DNA from: Alphaproteobacteria bacterium
GTDB lineage: Bacteria; Pseudomonadota; Alphaproteobacteria; Micavibrionales; Micavibrionaceae
Assembly (NCBI GenBank): GCA_030432025.1
Contig: JAUIIA010000005.1
Span: forward strand, 1 to 64,000
Direction: 5' to 3'
DNA length: 64,000 bases
Below are positions 44,414 to 52,301 of this stretch, piece after piece. The translations under genes and the position numbers were made by a program. Each line of letters begins with the position of its first letter. Within the stretch, counting starts at the first letter, position 1. The notes below the pieces were generated by a model, which saw only the letters and a program-made list of their open reading frames with translations, was not told the origin of the DNA and made no database searches.

Positions 44414-45004
44414 GTGTCGGTTCAAGTTTATCACATTGATAAAGCTCTGTTTTTTGCATTTATGTTGGTGAGCGCCATCATATTGTTGTCCAAGCCTGTC
44501 TGGGCCGACAGCCTAATAAACCGTCTTACAGAAACCAATGTCTCCAATTTCATCACCGATACGACGCATATCACCACGGATAACAGCGGTGGCCTCTCTT
44601 CATCCAAGATCAAAGACTATCTGGATAAGCACATAGAGGACAAAGCGCGTTTTAAGAGTTCAATTAAATATCACATCCCCGGTATGCCGCCGCAAAAAGC
44701 GGTAATTTCCCTGAGCAAGGCGGAATTTATGGATCAGGTGGATGAAGGTACAAAGAAAATCGAAGGCTATGAGACCGTTGTCGAGATTGAAGAGATTAAG
44801 ATCGATTCAGGCGGTAAGAAAGCATTCGTAAAAACAACCAATACTGAATACGCCATGATGCCTATACCAACCGACACAGGCGGGGTTGAGGAAGTTCCTA
44901 TGGAAGGGGTTTCAAATTGCCGCCAGATACTGTCCCTGAACAGCGGCGTTATTCAGATGTTCAGTGCCAATTGTACTACGAATGTCATGTTTCTTGATAA
45001 TTAG
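44414..45004 (+). CDS. hypothetical exported protein
   Basis: The 196-residue protein begins at GTG 44414 after a good AGGAAG site. Residues about 10-31 form a signal peptide (ALFFAFMLVSAIILLS, ending VWADS). The mature part is hydrophilic, with KIKDYLDKHIEDKARFKSSI and repeated acidic/lysine stretches; two cysteines occur near the C-terminus. No family recognised. Its end faces sdhB across a small hairpin. Confidence 0.65.
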   Translation: MSVQVYHIDKALFFAFMLVSAIILLSKPVWADSLINRLTETNVSNFITDTTHITTDNSGGLSSSKIKDYLDKHIEDKARFKSSIKYHIPGMPPQKAVISLSKAEFMDQVDEGTKKIEGYETVVEIEEIKIDSGGKKAFVKTTNTEYAMMPIPTDTGGVEEVPMEGVSNCRQILSLNSGVIQMFSANCTTNVMFLDN

Positions 45005-45021
45005 GACGCTGTTTTAGCGTC
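45005..45021. terminator. hairpin between convergent genes
   Basis: GACGCT (45005-45010) and AGCGTC (45016-45021) form a six-base stem with a five-base GTTTT loop exactly where the upstream plus-strand gene and sdhB converge, with the sdhB stop codon in the loop and stem. No long T-run follows on either strand, so it is only a candidate bidirectional terminator. Confidence 0.35.
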
Positions 45022-45814
45022 TGACAGCCATCAATTTTTTGATTTCCGCAATCGCTTTCGCAGGATTCAAACCCTTCGGGCACGTATTGGTACAGTTCAT
45101 AATTGTGTGACAACGATATAGTCGGAATGGGTCCTCAAGTTGATCGAGACGCTCGCCTGTGGCTTCGTCACGGCTGTCGGCAATCCAGCGGTATGCTTGC
45201 AGCAGGATCGCAGGACCAAGGAAGCGGTCACCATTCCACCAATATGACGGACAGGACGTAGAACAGCAGAAACACAGGATACAGGCAGCAGGGCCGTTAC
45301 CGTCCGCACCGTTCAGGATGGTTGAGTCCTCCTCCGTCTGCAAACGCTCGCGGTTTGGTGCAGGGGAGTCGGTCTTCAGCCAAGGTTCGATGGACGTGTA
45401 TTGCGCATAAACATGGTTCAAGTCAGGCACAAGGTCCTTAACCACCGGCATATGCGGTAACGGGCGGACTGAAATATCGCCTTTGAATTCATCAATCGCC
45501 TGCGTACACGCCAGTGTATTCGTGCCCTTGCCATCACCAATATTCATCGCGCAGGATCCGCAAATACCTTCGCGGCAAGAACGGCGCAGTGTCAGGGTCT
45601 GATCAACATCGTTTTTGATATGCAGCAATGCATCGAGAACCATCGGCCCGCATTTATCGAGGTCGATTGTGTACTCATCCATACGCGGGTTTTGATCATC
45701 ATCGGGGTCCCAGCGGTAGACCTTGAAGGTCTTTTTACGCTTCGCGCCATTGGCTGCGTCGATTGCTTTACCCTTTTGAACCTTGGAATTTTGTGGAAGT
45801 GCGAATTCGGCCAT
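45014..45814 (-). CDS. sdhB: succinate dehydrogenase iron-sulfur subunit
   Basis: SdhB carries electrons from FAD in SdhA to ubiquinone. The 266-residue protein has the 2Fe-2S ligands in CREGICGSC and the following TLAC, then two ferredoxin-like clusters in [12 protein letters not shown] and [17 protein letters not shown] 45814 follows GGAG at good spacing; an upstream TTG would add three residues. It is separated from sdhA by a diguanylate cyclase gene, which is unusual. Confidence 0.96.
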   Translation of the reverse strand: MAEFALPQNSKVQKGKAIDAANGAKRKKTFKVYRWDPDDDQNPRMDEYTIDLDKCGPMVLDALLHIKNDVDQTLTLRRSCREGICGSCAMNIGDGKGTNTLACTQAIDEFKGDISVRPLPHMPVVKDLVPDLNHVYAQYTSIEPWLKTDSPAPNRERLQTEEDSTILNGADGNGPAACILCFCCSTSCPSYWWNGDRFLGPAILLQAYRWIADSRDEATGERLDQLEDPFRLYRCHTIMNCTNTCPKGLNPAKAIAEIKKLMAVRR

Positions 45815-45897
45815 AATCTCCAACTCTTTTAATTGCTTTTAAAATAGTCGGTTACGCCACGAATGTGAAGAGCAATAACGCTGTTTTATAAGGAAAA

Positions 45898-46722
45898 TCA
45901 GTTATTGATGAAGGTTGTGTCGGGTCCAGTCTCGATCGCGAGCTGACGGGCTTTTTGCAAGCGGATATTCTTGGGGTGGCGCATATCGGCGCGTCCGCCT
46001 TCAAGATTATCTTCGTGGCCTTCGTACCATTTATCCGCGTACATAGCCTGATCCGCGTCTTCTATCGCTTTTTTAGCGATTTCCTCCGCCGGGTCGTCCG
46101 TAAGCACCCGGCCATCAATAAACGACATGCCGATACTTGCGCCCACAGGGAATGGTTGATTTTCATCATTCCAATATACAAGGCCTTCGAGCGATTTACG
46201 CGCCTTATGCTTTACCATCGCCTTACTGATGCCTTCGCCCGGCTCTAGAGGCAGGAGCACGACCATTTCGTCGCCGCCTGCTCGACAGATAATATCGGAT
46301 TTTCTGAACACGCTTTCCAGCCTCTCACCGACTTTGACCAATGCATCATCGCCGGCATGGTGACCGCAGCTGTCATTCACGGCCTTAAAACCATCAAGGT
46401 CAACCAGCGCAACAACCATTGCCTTTGAGGGGTGGCGGCGCATATCTTCGATCGCTCTTTCCATGATTTCCATCATGCCGCGGCGGTTTTTCAAACCGGT
46501 CAGAAGATCAGTCGTCGCGTCCTTTTGCAGGCGTCTGTTATCAATTTCAGTTCTGTTTGAATGTGTGCACAAGCGCATGGCACGAATTGCGTGAATTGCC
46601 CGTTCATTAGGATCAGTCAGCGCTTCCGCTTGCGCAAAGATCGCATCAATACCGTCAATGACAGGATCGCCGTCAAGACCATGTGCGCGTCTAAACTCTT
46701 CTTTTCGTGTAAAAGCAACCAC
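45898..46722 (-). CDS. GGDEF-domain diguanylate cyclase between sdhA and sdhB
   Basis: The 274-residue protein has a helical N-terminal part (about 1-65) with no membrane span or known sensor, then a GGDEF domain. TDLLTGLKNRRG (about 71-82), LVDLDGFKAVND, and the signature GGDEM (149-153, with Met in place of the usual Phe) are present. An inhibition site RxxD (Arg140 to Asp143) lies five residues before the signature, as in product-inhibited cyclases. It should make cyclic di-GMP in the cytoplasm, though the F-to-M change leaves some doubt about activity. Start is GTG after GAGAGG. It sits 66 bases after sdhA and 83 before sdhB, on the same strand. Confidence 0.88.
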   Translation of the reverse strand: MVAFTRKEEFRRAHGLDGDPVIDGIDAIFAQAEALTDPNERAIHAIRAMRLCTHSNRTEIDNRRLQKDATTDLLTGLKNRRGMMEIMERAIEDMRRHPSKAMVVALVDLDGFKAVNDSCGHHAGDDALVKVGERLESVFRKSDIICRAGGDEMVVLLPLEPGEGISKAMVKHKARKSLEGLVYWNDENQPFPVGASIGMSFIDGRVLTDDPAEEIAKKAIEDADQAMYADKWYEGHEDNLEGGRADMRHPKNIRLQKARQLAIETGPDTTFINN

Positions 46723-46788
46723 CGTTCTAGCCTCTCAGTGTAAAATTGGTGGAGAGACTACGTCTATTTACATATAAAAGCAAGCTTT

Positions 46789-48591
46789 TTAGTAAACACG
46801 GGCCTTTGGCGGGAATGGCTCGACCTCGTTGGTCAGTGTATTCATGACCACAGGACGGTAATCGATTTTGGTTTCACCGTTTTCCTCAACCCAGATGACG
46901 GTGTGTTTCATCCACTTGTCATCGTTACGATCAGGGAAGTCCTCACGCGCATGCGCGCCACGGGATTCTTCGCGGTTGGATGCGGAGTGCATAGAAGCCA
47001 CAGCCTGTGTCAGCAGGTTATCCAGCTCCAGCGTTTCAACCAAATCAGTATTGAAGATCATGGAACGGTCGCTGACTTTCAGGTCCATTTTGCCTTGGTA
47101 GACTTTGTCAATTTTCTCGACACCTTCCTTCAAAACATCGCCTGTACGGAACACGGCGGCGTGATCCTGCATGGTTTTCTGCATATCGAGGCGCAGCTCG
47201 GACGTACGTGTTGAGCCTTTGGCATGGCGGAAATGATCAAGGCGCGTAAGTGCCTTGGTGCCATCATCACCATCAAACGGGCGGTGTGACGAACCGGGCT
47301 GAACTGTTTCAGCCGCACGGATAGCCGCGGCGCGGCCAAAGACAACCAGATCAAGCAATGAGTTAGAGCCAAGACGGTTCGCACCGTGAACGGATACACA
47401 AGCGGCCTCACCAATTGCCATCAAGCCCGGCACAACTGCGTTCGGGTCTTTCTTGGTCGGGTTCAGCACTTCACATTTATAGTTGGTCGGCACGCCACCC
47501 ATATTGTAGTGAACGGTCGGCAATACAGGGATCGGTTCTTTTTCAACATCAACTCCGGCAAAGATGCGGGCGGATTCAGCGATACCCGGTAGGCGGGAAT
47601 GAATAACTTCCGGCTCGAGGTGCATCAGGTTCAGGTGGATGTGATCCTGCCCTTCACCTACACCGCGGCCTTCGCGAATTTCAATTGTCATTGAGCGGGA
47701 CACAACGTCACGGGACGCAAGATCCTTAGCCGATGGCGCATAGCGCTCCATGAAGCGTTCACCTTCGGAGTTGGTCAGGTAACCGCCCTCCCCACGTACG
47801 CCTTCGGTAATCAAGCAGCCTGCGCCGAAGATACCTGTCGGGTGGAATTGTGTGAACTCCATATCCTGCAGCGGAATGCCCGCACGCGCGACCATACCGT
47901 TACCATCGCCCGTACAGGTGTGGGCAGAGGTACAAGAGAAGTAAGCACGACCATAACCGCCCGTGGCGAGAATGGTTTGGTGAGCGCGGAAACGGTGGAT
48001 TTTACCGTCATCCAGATTCCAAGCCATGACACCGAGACACTGACCATCATCACTCATGATCAGATCCATCGCGAAATATTCGATGAAGAATTCAGCCTTG
48101 TTTTTCAGGGCTTGCGTATACAGCGTGTGCAAAATCGCGTGCCCGGTACGGTCAGCCGCCGCGCATGTACGCTGCGCCGTGCCCTTACCGAAATTCGTTG
48201 TCATACCGCCAAAGGCGCGTTGGTAAATCTTACCCGCGGCCGTACGGGAAAACGGGACACCGTAGTGCTCCAGTTCAATAATCGCGGGAATAGCTTCACG
48301 ACACATATATTCAATCGCGTCCTGATCGCCGAGCCAGTCTGAACCCTTGACCGTGTCGTACATGTGGAAGCGCCAGTCATCTTCGCCCATGTTCCCGAGT
48401 GCCGCGGAGATACCGCCCTGCGCCGCCACCGTGTGTGAGCGTGTCGGAAATACTTTGGAGATGATCGCCGTCTGCAAGCCCTTCTCGGCGCAACCGAAGC
48501 CCGCGCGCAAGCCTGCGCCCCCTGCTCCGACGACGACAACGTCATATTCGTGATCTACAATTTCGTAACTTTCGGTGACTTTATCAGCCAT
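46789..48591 (-). CDS. sdhA: succinate dehydrogenase flavoprotein subunit
   Basis: SdhA oxidises succinate to fumarate with covalently bound FAD. The 600-residue protein has the dinucleotide-binding motif [12 protein letters not shown] near 20-31, the FAD-linking histidine in [10 protein letters not shown], substrate-binding and catalytic regions HPTGIFGAG and [10 protein letters not shown], and the [13 protein letters not shown] segment. It follows sdhD closely. Confidence 0.97.
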   Translation of the reverse strand: MADKVTESYEIVDHEYDVVVVGAGGAGLRAGFGCAEKGLQTAIISKVFPTRSHTVAAQGGISAALGNMGEDDWRFHMYDTVKGSDWLGDQDAIEYMCREAIPAIIELEHYGVPFSRTAAGKIYQRAFGGMTTNFGKGTAQRTCAAADRTGHAILHTLYTQALKNKAEFFIEYFAMDLIMSDDGQCLGVMAWNLDDGKIHRFRAHQTILATGGYGRAYFSCTSAHTCTGDGNGMVARAGIPLQDMEFTQFHPTGIFGAGCLITEGVRGEGGYLTNSEGERFMERYAPSAKDLASRDVVSRSMTIEIREGRGVGEGQDHIHLNLMHLEPEVIHSRLPGIAESARIFAGVDVEKEPIPVLPTVHYNMGGVPTNYKCEVLNPTKKDPNAVVPGLMAIGEAACVSVHGANRLGSNSLLDLVVFGRAAAIRAAETVQPGSSHRPFDGDDGTKALTRLDHFRHAKGSTRTSELRLDMQKTMQDHAAVFRTGDVLKEGVEKIDKVYQGKMDLKVSDRSMIFNTDLVETLELDNLLTQAVASMHSASNREESRGAHAREDFPDRNDDKWMKHTVIWVEENGETKIDYRPVVMNTLTNEVEPFPPKARVY

Positions 48592-48605
48592 TTGTTATGC
48601 CTCTC

Positions 48606-49001
48606 TTACAGAGCGATTTTGAGAATTGAAAAAATACAGGCCACGGCCAATGCGAAGAAGAACAGCTTCGTACCGATCAACTTTACGACCTTGAACCACT
48701 CACTATGAATATAGTCTTCGACAACGACCTGTGAACCCAGCACAGCATGGTAGAAAGTCGAGATAATCAGCAAGATTGCCAAAATAGCGTTTACAGGATG
48801 CGCCAGCCATTCAGTAAATTCTGCGTGGCTCGCACCGCGAATGGAAACGACAGAAAACACGAACCAGATAACAAGCGGAATGTTTGCAATCGCAGTGATG
48901 CGCTGTTTCATCCAGTGGTCAGCACCTTCGTGAGCAGAGCCCAAACCTCTGGCACGCGCCAGCGGCGACTTCATACCTTCATTATCCCATTTCAATTTCA
49001 T
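48606..49001 (-). CDS. sdhD: succinate dehydrogenase membrane anchor subunit
   Basis: The 131-residue protein has three membrane spans (near 40-57, 68-88 and 105-128) and the heme/quinone segment FYHAVLGSQVVVEDYIH. The N-terminal region SPLARARGLGSAHEGADHWM is typical of alphaproteobacterial SdhD. It overlaps sdhC by four bases and precedes sdhA by 14. Confidence 0.93.
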   Translation of the reverse strand: MKLKWDNEGMKSPLARARGLGSAHEGADHWMKQRITAIANIPLVIWFVFSVVSIRGASHAEFTEWLAHPVNAILAILLIISTFYHAVLGSQVVVEDYIHSEWFKVVKLIGTKLFFFALAVACIFSILKIAL

Positions 49002-49588
49002 TCTTTATCACCCTTCATTTCAGGAACTTCAGTACAAGCCACATGCGGCAATGAGCAAGGACCCTCTTCGGTACAGAGCTCAACACAGGTTCTCTCACCT
49101 CTGAAATCCTTAGCCGTATCTGAATAGCTGGCACAGAGTTTTTCACAAGACTCTACACTTTCTTGCGTAGATACAGGCACGGCATCCTCCGCCTGACTGA
49201 ATGCGGCAAACCATGTAATACCAGTCAGCAAGACCGTCATGAACAAGACAAAGTAACCCGCCTTATATGCGTTTTCGATTTTGAACAAATAGCCGAGGTC
49301 CCAGAACAGGTGGCGGATACCGTTGCTGAGGTGATAAAACAACGCCACAGACCAGCCGAATATCATCAATGTCCCTAACGGAGAGTTCGCGAAGTCACGC
49401 GCGCCGTTATAGGCGTCTTCGCCAATAGCAGCAGCAACCAGCCACCATGCGACCATCAAGGTTCCGACAATCAACGCGACACCCGTCGCACGATGTAAAA
49501 TGGACAACATTGATGTCAGTTGAGGCTTATATACAAGCAGGTGGGGAGAAAGCGGTCTTTCTTTATTTTCCGAAGCGCCTTGCGACAT
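48998..49588 (-). CDS. sdhC: succinate dehydrogenase cytochrome b556 subunit with Cys-rich tail
   Basis: SdhC anchors the complex and binds heme b. The conserved core (1-128) has RPLSPHLLVY, SILHRATG near the quinone site, three membrane spans and the heme ligand His86 in HLSNGIRHLFWD. The core is followed by about 65 extra residues containing six cysteines (138, 142, 158, 162, 168, 175), two of the pairs spaced CxxxC. The usual SdhC ends soon after the third span, with its C-terminus in the periplasm, so this tail should be periplasmic. Its role is unknown. Confidence 0.93.
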   Translation of the reverse strand: MSQGASENKERPLSPHLLVYKPQLTSMLSILHRATGVALIVGTLMVAWWLVAAAIGEDAYNGARDFANSPLGTLMIFGWSVALFYHLSNGIRHLFWDLGYLFKIENAYKAGYFVLFMTVLLTGITWFAAFSQAEDAVPVSTQESVESCEKLCASYSDTAKDFRGERTCVELCTEEGPCSLPHVACTEVPEMKGDKE

Positions 49589-49626
49589 GTTTCAAATCTT
49601 TCCGTTACGCTTAAAACTTGCGTGTA

Positions 49627-49654
49627 ATAATAAGCGCTCACATCAGATTTTCAA
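49627..49654 (-). promoter_or_regulatory. predicted promoter of the sdh operon
   Basis: On the minus strand, TTGAAA (49654-49649) and TATTAT (49632-49627) are spaced by 16 bases, with five of six matches in the -10 element. The start of sdhC lies about 40 bases downstream at 49588. Confidence 0.45.
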
Positions 49655-49692
49655 TCATTTAATGGCAAATAAAAGCGGCAAAAACCTTATTT

Positions 49693-50256
49693 TTATTCGG
49701 TTTTTTCGTCCTGAACATATTCCAGCGCGACACCGTTTATGCAATAGCGTAACCCTGTCGGCGGGGGGCCATCGGGGAAGATGTGTCCAAGGTGGCCACC
49801 GCAGTTGGCGCAATGCACCTCCGTACGGGCGTAACCAATTTTATAATCGGTTGATGTCCCGACCGAATATTCGTCATGCGGCTCGTAAAAGCTGGGCCAG
49901 CCGCTATCGCTGTAAAACTTGCTACCCGTCGAGAACAATAAATGCCCGCAACCTGCGCAATAGAATTTGCCCGGTCCTTCTACATCGATCAGAGGTGATG
50001 AACATGAGCGTTCCGTACCCTCGCTGCGCAAAACCTTGTATTGCTCCGGGGTGAGGCGCTCGCGCCATTCTTCATCCGTCAACTCAAACGGAAAGCTTTC
50101 CGCTTTGCCGTGAGGGGCTTTCGGTTCCTTATCCTTGCCAAATCCAAACATTTCAAATGCCTTTGCTTTGTTAGTAATGGGGGCTGCGGCAGCCAGTGCA
50201 CCTAAAGACACGGCACCGAGCAAAAATTTACGTCTATTGATTTCAGGTCTGCTCAT
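49693..50256 (-). CDS. msrB: peptide methionine (R)-S-oxide reductase, Tat-exported
   Basis: MsrB reduces methionine-R-sulfoxide. The protein (187 residues from ATG 50256, preceded by GGGAG) starts with a twin-arginine signal (NRRKFLLGAVSLGALAAAA) that ends near 34. The catalytic domain has four zinc cysteines (100, 103, 149 and 152) and the resolving/catalytic segment RYCINGVAL with Cys172. Export by Tat suits a folded zinc protein. It complements the exported MsrA at 15961-16596. sdhC lies 104 bases downstream on the same strand. Confidence 0.93.
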   Translation of the reverse strand: MSRPEINRRKFLLGAVSLGALAAAAPITNKAKAFEMFGFGKDKEPKAPHGKAESFPFELTDEEWRERLTPEQYKVLRSEGTERSCSSPLIDVEGPGKFYCAGCGHLLFSTGSKFYSDSGWPSFYEPHDEYSVGTSTDYKIGYARTEVHCANCGGHLGHIFPDGPPPTGLRYCINGVALEYVQDEKTE

Positions 50257-50358
50257 AATATCCAAACTCCCTCTTTCTACGGTCTTATTCGGCTTTTGGA
50301 CGTTAAAAGTTACGCTTATCGTGTTTTTTAGGCTCTACATCCACCAAAATAATCCTTA

Positions 50359-50367
50359 TGCTATAAT
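50359..50367 (+). promoter_or_regulatory. extended -10 promoter element
   Basis: TGCTATAAT is a consensus TATAAT with an extended TG motif, about 60 bases before the TerB-like gene. No good -35 element is seen at 17 bases, which extended -10 promoters do not need. The same TATGCTATAAT string occurs on the minus strand at 62417-62427. Confidence 0.45.
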
Positions 50368-50429
50368 AATATGATGTATTAGGCTGTTTTTTCAATTTTG
50401 ACGGCAAAACAAGGGGATAGGACACATTC

Positions 50430-50933
50430 ATGGCTCAGGAAAACTTCGATAAAGATTTGGTCAGCACCAGCAAATTCTACATGCTTCGCGCATTGATTGC
50501 GATGGCACATGCCGATGGGGTTGTATGTGATGAAGAGCGTGCTTACATGGCCGCACTGATGAACCGCTTGCCGTTGTCGGATGAGCAACGCGAAACGCTC
50601 GAATCCGATCTGGACGAAAAACAGAATATCGATGATCTGGTCAAATATATCAACGACCCGAAATACCGTGGTCAGCTTCCATATTTCGCCCGTTTAATGG
50701 CTTTCAAAGATGGGGTTTTAGACCCGAGTGAAGAAGCCTTGATCGAAAAAATGCGCATTGCCGCGACTGATGGCCTGGATATGGATGCCATCCGTGCGGA
50801 AGCCGCGCGAGCATCACAGCTCGAGATGAATGCTCACGATATTGAAATCGACAAGCTCAGACCGCATGGCGGGCTGTTCGGTGCGTTCGACAAGATGATG
50901 CTGGCGATGGGTATCGACCTTCTTCGCGACTAA
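50430..50933 (+). CDS. TerB-like domain protein
   Basis: The 167-residue acidic, all-helical protein has the TerB-type motif ALIAMAHADGVVCDEERAYM near 21-40, whose acidic residues bind metal in TerB, and a second similar stretch ARLMAFKDGVLDPSEEALIE (a pseudo-repeat). Tellurite-resistance TerB proteins and many uncharacterised relatives share this fold; no ter operon is nearby, so the role is unknown. An AAGGGGATAGG site precedes the ATG. Its stop overlaps the opposing lipoprotein stop. Confidence 0.75.
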   Translation: MAQENFDKDLVSTSKFYMLRALIAMAHADGVVCDEERAYMAALMNRLPLSDEQRETLESDLDEKQNIDDLVKYINDPKYRGQLPYFARLMAFKDGVLDPSEEALIEKMRIAATDGLDMDAIRAEAARASQLEMNAHDIEIDKLRPHGGLFGAFDKMMLAMGIDLLRD

Positions 50934-51193
50934 TAATCAAACAAGTGACCGTAATACGGTTCCAGTTTCTGATCACCGCCGCAGGTGTAATAGCCGGGTG
51001 AACCCACGACTTTGACTTTATCGCATTTGGATGATGAATCCCGTTTTGACTGAGCTTGATACATACTCCAGCCGAGGCTGTGTATATCGTTCCACTCACG
51101 ATCGGTTAACCGTCTATCATTTAAGGAAGTTTGACCGCAACCGGCCAGAAGAAAGAGCGCACAAAAGCCAGCTTTCGTGCGCTCGAAACTCAT
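50930..51193 (-). CDS. small hypothetical lipoprotein
   Basis: The 87-residue protein has a lipoprotein signal with lipobox LLAGC (Cys at 19) and a hydrophilic mature part containing two further cysteines and a YYTCGGDQ segment. The ATG follows directly on the asd stop codon, so it is probably co-translated with asd. No family recognised; a short envelope lipoprotein of unknown role. Confidence 0.65.
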   Translation of the reverse strand: MSFERTKAGFCALFLLAGCGQTSLNDRRLTDREWNDIHSLGWSMYQAQSKRDSSSKCDKVKVVGSPGYYTCGGDQKLEPYYGHLFDY

Positions 51194-52216
51194 TTAGGCC
51201 GCTGCCTTGGCTTCTTTATTCACCAGCAACTCGGCAATCTGGACTGTGTTTAATGCCGCCCCTTTACGCAAGTTGTCGGATACGCACCAGAAGTTCAGGC
51301 CGTTTTCGACAGTAATGTCTTCGCGTACGCGGCTGACATAGACATCGTCCTCGCCTGCGATTTCGGCAGGTGTTACGAATTCGAGGTCTTCTTGTTCCAG
51401 ATCGACCAGCGTAATGCCTTCGGTTTCACGGAACAGCTTTTTAGCTTCGGCCGCGCTTAACTCGTCTTCAAGCTCGACATTAATCATCTCGGCGTGGCCG
51501 ACGAAAACAGGAATACGCACACACGATGCACAGACCTTGATTGCAGGATCGAGGATCTTCTTTGTCTCAACCATCATCTTCCACTCTTCCTTGGTCATGC
51601 CGTCTTCCATGAAGACATCAATCTGCGGAATGGCGTTAAAGGCAATCTGCTTCGGATATACAGACGGTGTCGGTGTCTGGTTGGCGTAAATACCTTTGGT
51701 CTGGTTGAACAGCTCATCCATCGCATCTTTACCCGAGCCGGATGTTGACTGGTAAGTGCTCACAACAACGCGTTTGATTTTGGCAGCATCATGCAAAGGC
51801 TTCAGCGCTACAACCATTTGAATAGTCGAACAGTTAGGGTTAGCAATGATACCCTTCTTCACTTCGTTAATGGCGTGCGGGTTTACTTCCGGCACAATCA
51901 ACGGGACATCAGGGTCCATACGCCAATATGACGTGTTGTCGATCACTGTCGCGCCGGCTTTGGCAGCTTTGGGTGAGTATTCGGCAGACACTTTACCGCC
52001 CGGTGAAGACAACACAATATCAATACCTTTAAAGTCAAACGTAGCAAGATCTTTAACCTTAAGGTCTTGATCACCATAAGACACCTCGCGGCCGACTGAA
52101 CGGCTGGAGGCAAGTGCAACCACGTCATCCGCAGGGAAGTTGCGCTCATCCAAAATTTTCAACATTTCATGGCCGACATTTCCGGTCGCACCGACAACTG
52201 CTACTTTGTAACCCAT
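51194..52216 (-). CDS. asd: aspartate-semialdehyde dehydrogenase
   Basis: Asd reduces aspartyl phosphate to aspartate semialdehyde, leading to lysine, diaminopimelate, methionine and threonine; meso-DAP is the substrate of the MurE in this window. The 340-residue protein has the NADP-binding motif VVGATGNVGHEML, the catalytic cysteine in NPNCSTIQMV near 129-138, and the YQSTSGSGKDAMDEL loop. Length and motifs are standard. Confidence 0.96.
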   Translation of the reverse strand: MGYKVAVVGATGNVGHEMLKILDERNFPADDVVALASSRSVGREVSYGDQDLKVKDLATFDFKGIDIVLSSPGGKVSAEYSPKAAKAGATVIDNTSYWRMDPDVPLIVPEVNPHAINEVKKGIIANPNCSTIQMVVALKPLHDAAKIKRVVVSTYQSTSGSGKDAMDELFNQTKGIYANQTPTPSVYPKQIAFNAIPQIDVFMEDGMTKEEWKMMVETKKILDPAIKVCASCVRIPVFVGHAEMINVELEDELSAAEAKKLFRETEGITLVDLEQEDLEFVTPAEIAGEDDVYVSRVREDITVENGLNFWCVSDNLRKGAALNTVQIAELLVNKEAKAAA

Positions 52217-52301
52217 TTCATTCTCTCGATTTCGTTAAACAGCTTCTATTACAAGGCTTTCATTGATATGATAAACGCACCCGTCATTGCAAGTTTTATC
52301 T

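Noticed and set aside
45898-46722. GGDEF gene brought in by a mobile element
   Set aside because: No transposase, direct repeats or inverted repeats flank it; the gaps look like ordinary operon spacers.
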